Below are positions 1-9,000 of a stretch of DNA of 64,000 nucleotides, in pieces. The stretch is from Fen-1364 sp049515135. Its GTDB lineage: Bacteria > Spirochaetota > Spirochaetia > SZUA-6 > Fen-1364. The stretch spans positions 1 through 64,000 of the forward strand of contig JBEKUJ010000006.1 of NCBI GenBank assembly GCA_049515135.1. The letters are read 5' to 3'. Position 1 is the stretch's first letter; each line of letters starts with the position of its first letter. The position numbers and the translations under genes were made by a program. The notes beneath the pieces are model-generated. The model was not told the origin of the DNA and did no database searches. It was given only the letters and a program-made list of their open reading frames with translations.

Positions 1-5
1 AGGAC

Positions 6-124
6 GCATAACAAGTCGTTGAAGCCGACCCCTTAAATGGCTGGTCTGGTGATGCTACTTAAGCACTCTATCGTGGGCTGGCTGCTGATCTGATGCGGCG
101 GGGCGGCTTAACTCTATGTTAGAT
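6..124 (+). other. integron attC recombination site
   Basis: The left arm (R''/L'', about 6-30) begins GCATAAC and the right arm (L'/R', about 101-124) ends GTTAGAT, matching the core-site consensus GTTRRRY. The reverse complement of the left arm and the right arm share GCGGCTT/AAC and GTTA blocks, and differ by one unpaired base (G21) in the left arm, the extrahelical base expected in the folded bottom strand of attC. The arms closely resemble the familiar L'' CGTT-AAGCCGAC and L' CGGCTTAACTC of resistance-cassette attC sites. The 119-bp size is within the known range. By convention a cassette would end here and the next begin at 119. No integrase or second attC is visible in the window. Confidence 0.75.
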
Positions 125-250
125 TCCTTGGCGCCATGTCTTAATGCTATGCACAACCCCACAGCCCAGCACGGGGGTGGCATGATCGGCCTCGACTTCA
201 CTGTGAACCGCTCGTTCTTCATGAGCCTTTTCTTCATGATCTCGGGATAC

Positions 251-391
251 TTCTGCCGCGATGTCGAACGCTGTGAGCCTAGATGCGTAGGACTCGGCGA
301 CGATCAGCGTCGAGTTTTCGGGGGTCACGACCATGCCGTTGGGAAAAGCGATATTATCGGCCACCTGCCGGGCCGACCCATCGGGAGCGAC
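251..391 (-). pseudogene. SMP-30/gluconolactonase fragment
   Basis: A minus-strand reading frame carries about 47 residues that read like the middle of an SMP-30/gluconolactonase/LRE beta-propeller: a VAPDGS turn, then AFPNGMVVTP and LIVAESYASRLTAFDI, which is the characteristic metal-site region of the family. A full protein has about 300 residues. Here both flanks in the same frame are unrelated, so only a decayed internal piece remains. The rest of 125-624 has no convincing gene: other frames are short and lack recognisable motifs. The fragment lies just after the attC site and points against the cassette direction, so it is probably not a functional cassette gene. Confidence 0.55.
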
Positions 392-624
392 CATGGCGTG
401 GGAAAAGGAGGAGCTATAGAGAAGAGCAAAAGTCTTCCCCAGCTTGGTTGAGGCGCTGCTTGAAACGCAGTCTGGCACTTTTAGTTCGTTTCCCACAGAT
501 CTCTGCCGCATGGAATAGACAATCGCGACGCACGTGTAGTTGATCTGCAACGAGAGTCTTGAAAAAACGGGACGACCATTCGCACTAATAGGTCCCACTT
601 TTCAAGACGCCAACCTGGTGTGGC

Positions 625-999
625 TCATTCCCCCACGGCTTCTTTTCTGTCATTCTCTTTGATCCTGAACTCAACGATCTTCTTTATCAGGGCCAATGGC
701 AGATCCGAGCGATGTGGAAACTGAATCGTCCCGCGGCCGCTCTGTTTGAATCCCTTCAGCTCATCGCGGAATTCGTCGAAAACTGTCATGCTCGCCGGGT
801 AGAACCCGATATGTTTCTTGAACGCGCAAAAGTACACCAATCTCCCTTTGTAAAAGAAGGCGGGCATGTTGTAACTGACCCGGCCTTCGGCGTTTGGCGC
901 CGCATCGCGGATGACGTTGCAAATCAGGTACAGTCTCTCTCGAGCCCCTTCATCCTGGCTCAAGATATACTCATCAATTGACGCAAAACCGGATTTCAT
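625..999 (-). CDS. DUF1801/YdhG-like protein
   Basis: This 124-residue cytoplasmic protein has the DUF1801 (YdhG-like) pattern: an N-terminal helix with SIDEYI, the strand pair SYNMPAFFYKGRLVYFCAFK, then HIGFYP and a C-terminal GRGTIQFP segment followed by a helix starting LIKKIVEFRI. Family members have been linked to iron-chaperone-like roles, but the function is not settled. The start at 999 was chosen because it has a good ribosome site (AGGAAAG) and because its ATG overlaps the TGA of the upstream membrane gene by four bases (ATGA), which suggests translational coupling. It would be the second gene of an operon driven by the promoter at 1739-1767. Confidence 0.85.
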   Translation of the reverse strand: MKSGFASIDEYILSQDEGARERLYLICNVIRDAAPNAEGRVSYNMPAFFYKGRLVYFCAFKKHIGFYPASMTVFDEFRDELKGFKQSGRGTIQFPHRSDLPLALIKKIVEFRIKENDRKEAVGE

Positions 1000-1685
1000 A
1001 GGCTTTCCTTTCGCGACAATCTGATAGCATGCCAGGCAACCATCCCGACCCACAGCCAAGACGCAACTACTATGAGCCTATCCGTCAACCCCACATATCC
1101 GATGACACCAGCAGGAGCGTGTGCCGTTGGGCCCGCACTTGGGTCAATCTTGATACCGGCCAAGTGAAAAGTGAGAAACATGATAGCAAAGCTGGCTGCA
1201 AACAAGGCCACGGCGATCCATGTCAAGTTGGCCGACCAAAGCAGAGGTCTCTTTGCGACAGACCACCCCGGCGAATGACTGAGAGCCGACGTCAAGAACA
1301 TGGCGGCAATAGGCAGACCAAGGATGCCTAAAACACCGGCCAAGTCGTGCAGTGGACTGTTGATATCAAACACGGCTGCCATGGCTTCGCCTGCGCCGGC
1401 AATGAAGAGGAGAATCAGACCTGCCTTGAAGATCGCTTTCCTTTCCTGCCGCCAAACTCCAATGAGCAGGGCCCACTGGCTGATCCCCCCAAAAGCGAAC
1501 ATGAGGGACAATATCCAGCCATACTTCCCATTCGCGTATTCGCTGATCTGGCGCCATGACGGGTCAAATTCCGGACTTACCACATGCAGCAGGGCCAGAA
1601 AGACCAGCGCGCCTGCTGCCGCCGCAATTGCTGTCCAATTCGCAACCCGTGCCGCGAAGGGCAGCTGCATGTTGTTGTCTGCCAT
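996..1685 (-). CDS. DUF998 family membrane protein
   Basis: A 229-residue integral membrane protein with about six hydrophobic segments. The first (near residues 15-35) is followed by SPEFDPSWRQISEYANG, a conserved feature of DUF998 proteins, whose function is unknown. The start at 1685 is supported by GGAAAGGAG about 9 bases upstream; an in-frame ATG further upstream (1712) has no such site. It is the first gene of a two-gene operon with the DUF1801 protein (four-base overlap). The operon has the same promoter motif as the YCII/sigma-factor operon next door, so it is probably part of that sigma factor's regulon. Confidence 0.8.
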   Translation of the reverse strand: MADNNMQLPFAARVANWTAIAAAAGALVFLALLHVVSPEFDPSWRQISEYANGKYGWILSLMFAFGGISQWALLIGVWRQERKAIFKAGLILLFIAGAGEAMAAVFDINSPLHDLAGVLGILGLPIAAMFLTSALSHSPGWSVAKRPLLWSANLTWIAVALFAASFAIMFLTFHLAGIKIDPSAGPTAHAPAGVIGYVGLTDRLIVVASWLWVGMVAWHAIRLSRKESL

Positions 1686-1738
1686 AAACCCTGCTCCTTT
1701 CCAAAAAAGCATTGGCGCTTTTCTGCGCTTTCATGGTG

Positions 1739-1767
1739 TAGTCGGAGCAAATCCGAGATTCTCTACA
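1739..1767 (-). promoter_or_regulatory. candidate ECF42-type promoter of DUF998 operon
   Basis: Read on the minus strand: TGTAGA (1767-1762), 17 bases, CGACTA (1744-1739). The identical two blocks at identical spacing precede the YCII gene at 3473-3501. Both copies also share GATGTAGAGAA at the left and TCCGACTA at the right. The motif resembles the TGTCGA...CGA targets described for ECF42 sigma factors. It begins directly at the stop codon of the sigma gene, and its predicted start of transcription is about 45 bases before the DUF998 ATG. Confidence 0.65.
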
Positions 1768-3033
1768 TCATGACCCGTCCGATCGTTGCGGCTCGCTCGA
1801 GAGTCGCGCGGCCTGCAAGAGAAGGTAGTTGCGCTCCGGAAGGTTTTCCGTTTTAGCTGCAGCGGCACGGTAAAGCCGGACAGCATCCTGTCGGTTTCCA
1901 GAGAGCTCCAGCAGATGCGCTCGGACCGCGTCGAGGCGGTGATGCTGCACGAGGCGCGAGTCGGTTTCAAGACCGTCCAGGAGCTTCAAGCCCGTCGCCG
2001 CGCCGTGAACCATTGCGGCTGCGATAGCGTGGCTCAAATTGACCAACGGGTTGTCGGACATCCTTTTGAGCAGGTCGTAGAGCGCCAGAATCTGCGGCCA
2101 ATCCGTCTCTTCGGCTCGGGCGGCTTCGTCGTGGAGGGCGGCGATGGCGGCCTGCAGCTGATAGGGGCCTACCGACCCTTTGGGCAGCGCCTCCGAGATA
2201 AGCGCAATTCCCTCGGCGATCTCCTGCCTGTCCCAAAGAGCCCTGTCCTGCTGCGCAAGCGGGATGAGCTCGCCCTCCGCACCCGTTCGCGCAAGACGGC
2301 GGGCATCCGTCAGCAGCATGAGCGCAAGCAATCCGGTGACCTCAGGCTCGCCTGGTTGCAGATTGTGGACCATCCGCGTCACGCGTATCGCCTCATGCGA
2401 CAGGTCATCCCGGCGGAGAGCGGGTCCGGCGCTGCTGGTGTAGCCCTCATTGAAGACAAGGTAGAGGACATGGAGGACCGCGCGAAGACGCTGCGCTTTC
2501 TCCTCAGGAGTCGGCAGTTGGAACGGAACGCCGGAGCTCTTGATGGTTTGCTTGGCCCGGCTGATCCGCTGGGCCATGGTCGCTTCGGGCACGAGAAAAG
2601 CGTGGGCGATCTCCGCGGTGGTCAAGCCGCCCACCGCCCGCAGGGTGAGCGCAATGGCGGAAGCCGTGGTCAGGGAGGGATGGCAGCACATGAACAGAAG
2701 TGCCAGGGTGTCGTCTTCCTGCGGCGAGGGCTCGGTTGCGGACAGCTCCTGCGCGGAGACGGCCTCCGCGGCCGTCTGGCTTTCGCGACGACGGCGGGCG
2801 GACTCACTGCGAATCTGATCGACCATTCGCCGGAAGGCGACCTTTGTCAGCCACGCGCGGGGATCGTTCGGCAGACCCTTTCGCCGCCACTGCCTGGCCG
2901 CGGCAACTAACGCCTCTTGAACTGCGTCCTCCGCAGCCTCGAAGTCACGAAATCTTCGTACAACAGTCCCGAGCACCTGTGGGGTCAAGTCCCGCAACAG
3001 GTGCTCGAGCGATAAGTCTGGTGGCTCCGTCAT
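1768..3033 (-). CDS. ECF42-type RNA polymerase sigma factor
   Basis: This 421-residue protein has a sigma-70 region 2 (residues about 10-75, with DFEAAEDAVQEALVAAARQW) and region 4 (about 120-175, with LTTAEIAHAFLVPEATMAQR). A C-terminal extension of about 230 residues, rich in helical repeats, follows. This architecture (long TPR-like/DUF6596 tail, no separate anti-sigma gene) is that of the ECF42 group. These sigma factors are typically encoded beside YCII/DGPF-domain proteins, as here. The ATG at 3033 overlaps the TGA of the YCII gene (ATGA). The in-frame GTG at 3039 is an alternative start. The tail probably controls activity, as reported for ECF42. Confidence 0.9.
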   Translation of the reverse strand: MTEPPDLSLEHLLRDLTPQVLGTVVRRFRDFEAAEDAVQEALVAAARQWRRKGLPNDPRAWLTKVAFRRMVDQIRSESARRRRESQTAAEAVSAQELSATEPSPQEDDTLALLFMCCHPSLTTASAIALTLRAVGGLTTAEIAHAFLVPEATMAQRISRAKQTIKSSGVPFQLPTPEEKAQRLRAVLHVLYLVFNEGYTSSAGPALRRDDLSHEAIRVTRMVHNLQPGEPEVTGLLALMLLTDARRLARTGAEGELIPLAQQDRALWDRQEIAEGIALISEALPKGSVGPYQLQAAIAALHDEAARAEETDWPQILALYDLLKRMSDNPLVNLSHAIAAAMVHGAATGLKLLDGLETDSRLVQHHRLDAVRAHLLELSGNRQDAVRLYRAAAAKTENLPERNYLLLQAARLSSEPQRSDGS

Positions 3034-3422
3034 TGCCACTCTTCGGGCGCGCGGTCCATCACCTGCCGAACCTCGATGGGCATAGTCCCTCGTCCTTTTG
3101 GGCCCGGCGCGGCCGACGCCCGGGCGGCGATCTTGTAAGCCTCTTCAGGACTCTCCACGTCGATAATCCAGAATCCGGCGAGAAACTCCTTGGATTCGGG
3201 AAAGACCCCGTCAGTGATAGGCTCGCCATTGCTTCCCGCGCGAACCAGCTTGGCCTGATCGGGAAACGCCAGGCCTTCGGTAAGGACGAGCACTCCCGAG
3301 TCTCCGAGCTCTTTGGCGAACGAACGCATGAAGGCAACTTGGGCTCGGAGCTCTTCCTTGGACCACTTCAGGTACGACTCGAAGTCGTCTTTCGTACCAG
3401 CCATCATTAGCATGTACTTCAT
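3030..3422 (-). CDS. YCII/DGPF-domain protein
   Basis: A 130-residue protein beginning MKYMLMMAG with the YCII-related ferredoxin-like fold. The family's DGPF signature is present as TDGVFPESKEFLAGFWIIDV, with a valine in place of the usual proline. YCII proteins may have enzymatic activity (a conserved His/Asp pair in some), but the substrate is unknown. It is the first gene of an operon with the ECF42-type sigma factor (four-base overlap). The promoter at 3473-3501 matches the one in front of the DUF998 operon, consistent with autoregulation of the pair. Confidence 0.9.
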   Translation of the reverse strand: MKYMLMMAGTKDDFESYLKWSKEELRAQVAFMRSFAKELGDSGVLVLTEGLAFPDQAKLVRAGSNGEPITDGVFPESKEFLAGFWIIDVESPEEAYKIAARASAAPGPKGRGTMPIEVRQVMDRAPEEWQ

Positions 3423-3472
3423 GTTCGTTTCCTCCCTACGCTGTTGCGCTTTTCTGGCGCGTTTTCACAGAA

Positions 3473-3501
3473 TAGTCGGAGTTGAATTGAAGTTCTCTAC
3501 A
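3473..3501 (-). promoter_or_regulatory. candidate ECF42-type promoter of YCII-sigma operon
   Basis: On the minus strand TGTAGA (3501-3496), 17 bases, CGACTA (3478-3473), matching the promoter at 1739-1767 in both hexamers and spacing. The predicted transcription start is about 45 bases before the YCII ATG. A ribosome site GGGAGGAAAC lies just before that ATG. Confidence 0.65.
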
Positions 3502-3552
3502 TCCCTTCATGCTCCCGGCTGCGACCGCCAAGACTTCAAGAAAGTTAAGGTT

Positions 3553-4578
3553 TTATGATCCCGGATTTTTCTCTACAAGAACTTGCTTCCCTGTCCCTTG
3601 GCGGCTTTGGAGAAACTCATGTGCCTTCCCCGCATCTTCCAGGGGCCAGACTTTTCCCACTGCAACCCGGTAGCGCTTTTTCTCAAAGCCATCCAGGATG
3701 CCTTCCAGCGCCTTTGAGATGATCCCTCGGCTCTGTTCGGTGTCGAAATACTTCAGGAGGTTCACTCCGAATATTCCCTGGTTTGACATCGCAAGGCCAA
3801 TAGGGGTCAACAGCGGCGTTTGAAGCAGGTTGAAAAGCGTGCGGGGTATGGACCTGCGAAGTCCGGTGACAATTGAAGAGACGCCGTAGCAGACCACCCT
3901 TCCCCCGGGGGCAAGGCTGGCAAGCGAAGCCCTGACATGGGCTCCGCCCCTCGGCTCCAGGATGACCTCAAACTGCGCAGAATCATGCCTGGGCCTCCAC
4001 TCATCGTACGTCAACGCTTCCCGGGCTCCCAGGGAAAGGACGAGCTCCTTCTTGGATGGCGATCCAACCAGGCCCACGACCTCCGCGCCCGCCTGCACTG
4101 CCACCTGGACCATGGCCGTCCCCACACCGCCTGCCGCGCCCGGCACCAGCACTCGGTCTCCAGGTCGGACCCTTGCCATGTCCATCAGGGAAATCCATGC
4201 GGTGGCAAACCCGGCGGGAATGGCCGCAGCCTCGATGTCGGAAAGTGAGGAAGGCGTCTTACGGATGAATGCGGCCGGAACGACGATTTCAGTAGCATAG
4301 CCGCCGAACCGGGTGAACCCCAGGACCCTGTCCCCGCCGCGAACAGAAGTGACCTCCGCCCCCACCTCAGTGACGGTCCCCGCCACTTCGAACCCGGGCA
4401 CAAAAGGGGGCTTGGGGGCCTCAGGGTAAAGCCCGATGCGCATCTGCACGTCTGCAAAGTTGATTCCTGATGCGCGCACCTGGATGCGCACGGAGTCGGC
4501 TGCAAGGGCTGCTGACGGAAACTCCTGGACGCGGAGCACCTCAGGCCCGCCGAAACGCGGGATCACAACCGCACGCAT
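3553..4578 (-). CDS. zinc-independent quinone oxidoreductase (MDR/VAT-1 type)
   Basis: A 341-residue medium-chain dehydrogenase/reductase. The N-terminal GroES-like domain (about 1-120) has GINFADVQMRIG and PGFEVAGTV. The Rossmann domain (about 125-270) has VLVPGAAGGVGTAMVQVA for NADPH. The zinc-ligand cysteines of alcohol dehydrogenases are absent, so this is the quinone-reductase/VAT-1-like branch. It probably reduces quinones or activated alkenes with NADPH in the cytoplasm; the true substrate cannot be told. It stands alone between the sigma-factor operon and gltD, and carries no copy of the TGTAGA-CGACTA promoter upstream. Confidence 0.88.
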   Translation of the reverse strand: MRAVVIPRFGGPEVLRVQEFPSAALAADSVRIQVRASGINFADVQMRIGLYPEAPKPPFVPGFEVAGTVTEVGAEVTSVRGGDRVLGFTRFGGYATEIVVPAAFIRKTPSSLSDIEAAAIPAGFATAWISLMDMARVRPGDRVLVPGAAGGVGTAMVQVAVQAGAEVVGLVGSPSKKELVLSLGAREALTYDEWRPRHDSAQFEVILEPRGGAHVRASLASLAPGGRVVCYGVSSIVTGLRRSIPRTLFNLLQTPLLTPIGLAMSNQGIFGVNLLKYFDTEQSRGIISKALEGILDGFEKKRYRVAVGKVWPLEDAGKAHEFLQSRQGTGKQVLVEKNPGS

Positions 4579-4657
4579 GTCTAGGCCACTCCGCGCGGAG
4601 CGCGGTATCCGGTAGATGTGTCCGCCCGCGTCAATCGTTCCATCGCCCTGAGGGCCT

Positions 4658-6082
4658 TTAACCCTTGAGGTAGCGGTCTATTCCCGCTGCTGCCTGCCTG
4701 CCGTGGAAGATGGCCCGGACCACCAGGGAGGCGCCGGTGTTGGCGTCTCCTGCGGCGAACACGCCCGGCGCGGAAGTCGCATAGTTTGGATCAACGCGTA
4801 TATTGCCGCGAGGGTCGTACTCCACCCCCAGCTCGTCCATGAGCTTTTCATGCCTGACGTGGACAAAGCCCATGGCAAGGAGCACAAGGTCGACTTTCAG
4901 GGAGAACTCGCTGCCGGGGATTTCCTTCATGGCAAAGGACCCGTTGTTCCCCTTGTTCCATTCCACCCTGGCGAAGTGGCCTTCCGTCACCCTGCCGTCA
5001 ACGCCGGTGAAGCGCTTTGTCGTGATGGACCAGTCCCTCTCGCAGCCCTCTTCCTGGGAGCTGGAAGTCCGCAGGATGTTCGGCCAGGCCGGCCAGCTTG
5101 GGTTCCACGGCTCCTTCCACTCAGGCGGCTTGGGCATGATCTCATACTGAAGCACCCTCCTGGCCCGCATGCGGGTCGAGGTGCCGACACAGTCTGATCC
5201 CGTGTCCCCTCCACCGATCACCAGGGTTACCTTGTCCTTTGCCGAAATCAGCCCATCCTCTGCGATCTCCCCGGACTGAAACATGTTGGATCGGGTGAGG
5301 TAGTCCATGGCAAAATGAATGCCGGAAAGCTCCCTGCCCGGGACCTCCAGGTCCCGCGGGTGTCCGGCGCCCAGGGTCAGGAGCACCACGTCGAAGTTCC
5401 CGCGCAGGTAGCGCGCGGAGATGTCCTCTCCGATTGTGACGCCGGTCTCAAAACGCACTCCCTCGGCTTCCATCTGGCGGATGCGCCGGTCAAGGATGTG
5501 CTTCTCCAGCTTGAAGTCGGGAATCCCGTAGCGCAGAAGCCCGCCGATTTTGGGGGAGCGCTCGAACAGGGTGACCTCGTGGCCGCTCCTGCGCAGCTGC
5601 TGCGCGGCAGCCATGCCGGCAGGGCCGCTTCCCACAACCGCCACGCGCTTGCCAGTCAGTGTGCGCGGGGGACGAGGCTCCACCCATCCCTCGGAGAAGC
5701 CGCGCTCCACGATGGCCAGCTCCAGCTGCTTGATAGAGACCGGGCTCGTGTTGATGGCAAGGGTGCAGGACGTCTCGCAGGGGGCAGGGCACACCCGGCC
5801 GGTGATCTCGGGGAGATTGTTCGTCATCTCCAGCCGGACAAGCGCTTCCCGCCATTCCCCATGATAGACGAGGTCATTCCATTCTGGGATCAGGTTGTAG
5901 ACGGGGCACCCTGTGGAGTGGCAGAAAGGGATGCCGCAGTCCATGCAGCGCGCCCCCTGCTTCGCAAGCTCTTCATCCGGGAGGGTCTCGGTGAACTCCG
6001 TCCACGTCTTCACCCGTTCTTCCGGCGGGAGATAGTGGCCTGTTTTCCTGTCGAATTGAAGAAACCCCGAGGGATGTCCCAT
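4658..6082 (-). CDS. gltD: glutamate synthase (NADPH) small subunit
   Basis: A 474-residue FAD/NADPH subunit of glutamate synthase, which passes electrons from NADPH to the large subunit. The N-terminal cysteine cluster (CMDCGIPFC, then CP, and CPAPCETSCTL) binds 4Fe-4S centres. The FAD site is VAVVGSGPAGMAAAQQL near residue 150, the NADPH site is VIGGGDTGSDCVG near 290, and the C-terminal GVFAAGDANTGASLVV is the second FAD motif. Length is normal. Its ATG shares one base with the gltB stop (TGATG), so the two subunits are translationally coupled and made in one operon. Confidence 0.96.
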   Translation of the reverse strand: MGHPSGFLQFDRKTGHYLPPEERVKTWTEFTETLPDEELAKQGARCMDCGIPFCHSTGCPVYNLIPEWNDLVYHGEWREALVRLEMTNNLPEITGRVCPAPCETSCTLAINTSPVSIKQLELAIVERGFSEGWVEPRPPRTLTGKRVAVVGSGPAGMAAAQQLRRSGHEVTLFERSPKIGGLLRYGIPDFKLEKHILDRRIRQMEAEGVRFETGVTIGEDISARYLRGNFDVVLLTLGAGHPRDLEVPGRELSGIHFAMDYLTRSNMFQSGEIAEDGLISAKDKVTLVIGGGDTGSDCVGTSTRMRARRVLQYEIMPKPPEWKEPWNPSWPAWPNILRTSSSQEEGCERDWSITTKRFTGVDGRVTEGHFARVEWNKGNNGSFAMKEIPGSEFSLKVDLVLLAMGFVHVRHEKLMDELGVEYDPRGNIRVDPNYATSAPGVFAAGDANTGASLVVRAIFHGRQAAAGIDRYLKG

Positions 6083-9000
6083 CAGCGGTACACCTCCTCG
6101 GTGAGCATCACGCTTTCAGCCTCTTTCGATTCCTCTTCCGCCATGCGCTCCAGCGCCTTGCGGTAGTCGATGGGCATCACCTTCACGAACCAGGGGAGCA
6201 TCTCGCTCCAGTCCCTGAGGATCCGGGTGGCGTGCTCGCTCCTGGTGTACATCACGTGGCGCTCCACCAGCTGGCGCAGCATTGTGCGGTCCTGCATGCT
6301 GGTGATCGGCTCCACGTCCACCATCTCCAGGTTGCACTTGGTGTCGAACAGCTGATCCTCATCAAGCACGAACGCGATCCCTCCACTCATACCGGCCGCG
6401 AAGTTCACCCCGGTGCGGCCCAGCACCACCACGGTGCCGCCGGTCATGTATTCGCAGCCGTGGTCTCCCACCCCCTCGACCACCGCTATTGCGCCGCTGT
6501 TGCGCACGGCGAAGCGCTCCCCGGCCATGCCGTTGATGTAGACCTCCCCTCCGGTGGCCCCGAAGAGGTTCACGTTTCCCGAGATGATGTTGTCCTGCGC
6601 CCGGAAGGTTGCCGAGCGCGGCGGAAAGACAATGATCTTCCCCCCGGACAGGCCCTTGGCAAAGTAGTCGTTGGCATCCCCTTCCAGCTCGAAGGTTATC
6701 CCTGGAGCCAGGAATGCGCCGAAGCTCTGGCCGGCTGATCCCGTGAAAGAGACCGAGATGGTATCCGGCGCAAGGCCTTTTGCGCCATGACGCCGGGAGA
6801 CCGCCGCTGAAAGCGTGGCTCCCACCGTCCGGTTGCAGTTGCGGATGGCCATGTACAGGCGAACCTTCTGGCTTCCCTCGATTGCCTTGCGCGAGCGCTC
6901 GATCAGCTCCCGGTCCAGTGACAGGGAGAAATCGTGCTGGGGCCCGCGCGTGCAATGCAATGAGGTCCCTGCGGGAACGTCGGGTTGTGCAAGGATACGG
7001 GAGAAATCCAGGCCTTTCGCCTTCCAGTGCTCCACCGCGCTGCGGGTCTCCAGCACTTCGACATGACCCACCATCTCTTCCACGGTTCGGAACCCAAGGG
7101 AAGCCATGATCTGGCGCATGTCCTGCGCAACGAAGCGCATGAAGTTCATCACGTGCTCGGGCTTGCCCGTGAACCGGGCCCTCAGACGCGGGTCCTGCGT
7201 TGCCACACCGACGGGACACGTATTGAGGTGGCACTTGCGCATCATGATGCACCCGATGGTGACAAGGGAGATGGTGCCGAAGCCGAACTCCTCAGCGCCT
7301 AGAAACGCTGCTATAGCGATGTCCCGCCCAGTGCGCATCTGGCCGTCAGCCTGGACCCGGATCCTGTCGCGCAGGCGGTTGAGGACCAGCGTCTGCTGCG
7401 TCTCCGCCAGGCCGATCTCCCAAGGGATGCCGGCATGCTTGATGGACGATAAGGGAGAATTGCCTGTCCCGCCGTCGTGGCCCGCAATCAGCACCATGTC
7501 GGCGCGGCCCTTGGCAACGCCGGCAGCCACGGTACCCACTCCGATCTCCGCCACCAGCTTCACCGACACCCGGGCATCCGGATTTGCGTTCTTCAGATCG
7601 TAGATGAGCTGAGCCAGGTCTTCGATGGAGTAGATGTCATGGTGCGGCGGGGGGGATATGAGAGTGACCCCAGGGGTCGAATGCCGCACCTTGGCGATGG
7701 TCACGTCAACCTTCAGTCCGGCCAGCTGCCCGCCCTCGCCGGGCTTGGCCCCCTGGGCCATCTTGATCTGCAGCTCGCGGGAGTTCACCAGGTACCAGGA
7801 GGTGACCCCGAAGCGCGCCGAGGCCACCTGCTTGATGGCGCTCCGGGCGGAGTCCCCGTTGGGAAGGGGCTCGTAGCGGCTCTCATCCTCGCCTCCCTCC
7901 CCTGAGTTGCTTGCCGCACCCAGGCGGTTCATGGCGATGGCAAGGGTCTCATGCGCTTCCTTGCTGATGGATCCGAAGGACATGGCAGAGGTGACGAACC
8001 TCTTTACGATGGACTCCCACGGCTCCACTTCCTCCAGCGGGACCGGGTCTCGTTTCTTGAAGGCAAAGAGGCCGCGCAACGTGCACAGCTGCTTCGATTC
8101 ATCATTCATGAGGGCGGCATATTGGCGGTACAGCTCGTAGTTGTCCTCACGCACGGCCCGCTGAAGCAGCGCGATGGCCTGAGGGGTCAGGCGGTGCCCT
8201 TCGGAGAACGCCCGGTAGTGGATGCTGCCGCCGGAGTCCAGCCTCTCCCGCTCTGCAGGCGTCCGGGAATAGGTGGCCCGATGCCTCTCCAGGGTCTCCC
8301 GGGCAATTCCTTCGATTCCGATCCCGCCAATCCTCGACGGCGTGCCGGGGAAGTACTTTGCGACAAAGTCCCCCGCAAGGCCCACGGCCTCGAAGATCTG
8401 GGCGCTCTTGTAGCTCCTGATTGTCGACACGCCCATCTTGGACATGACCTTGAGGAGCCCTTTCTTTATTGCCGTAATGTACTGCTCGATGGCAGTCTCC
8501 AGGAGCATCCCATGGTCGATTTTCTTCCGCTCCAGGAGGTCCGCGATGGTTTCCAGCACCAGGTAGGGGTTCACAGCGCTGGCGCCGAAGCCGATAAGCG
8601 TGGCAAAGTGCATGACCTCCCGCGCTTCCGCCGTCTCGATGACGATGGCCGTGAGATGGCGCTTCTTCACCCGGGTGAGGTGATGGTGGAGGGCCGAGGT
8701 GGCAAGGAGCGCCGGGATGGGCGCCCGCTTCATGCTCACATCCCTGTCGGAGAGGATCAGCATGGTGTAGCCGGCGTCGACTTTGGCCTCCGCCTCGGAA
8801 CACAGGGCGCCGAGAGCTTTTTCCAGCCCCGGCTGGCCGTCACCGGCGGAAAACGTCATGGAGATGACGCACGCCTTGAACCCGTTCCTGTCCAGCGTGC
8901 GCAGCTTGTCCATGTCGTCATTCGTGAGGATGGGATGGGGGAGCTTGAGCTGCCGGCAGTGCTCGGGAGTCTCATCCAGGAGGTTTCTCTCCCTGCCCAC

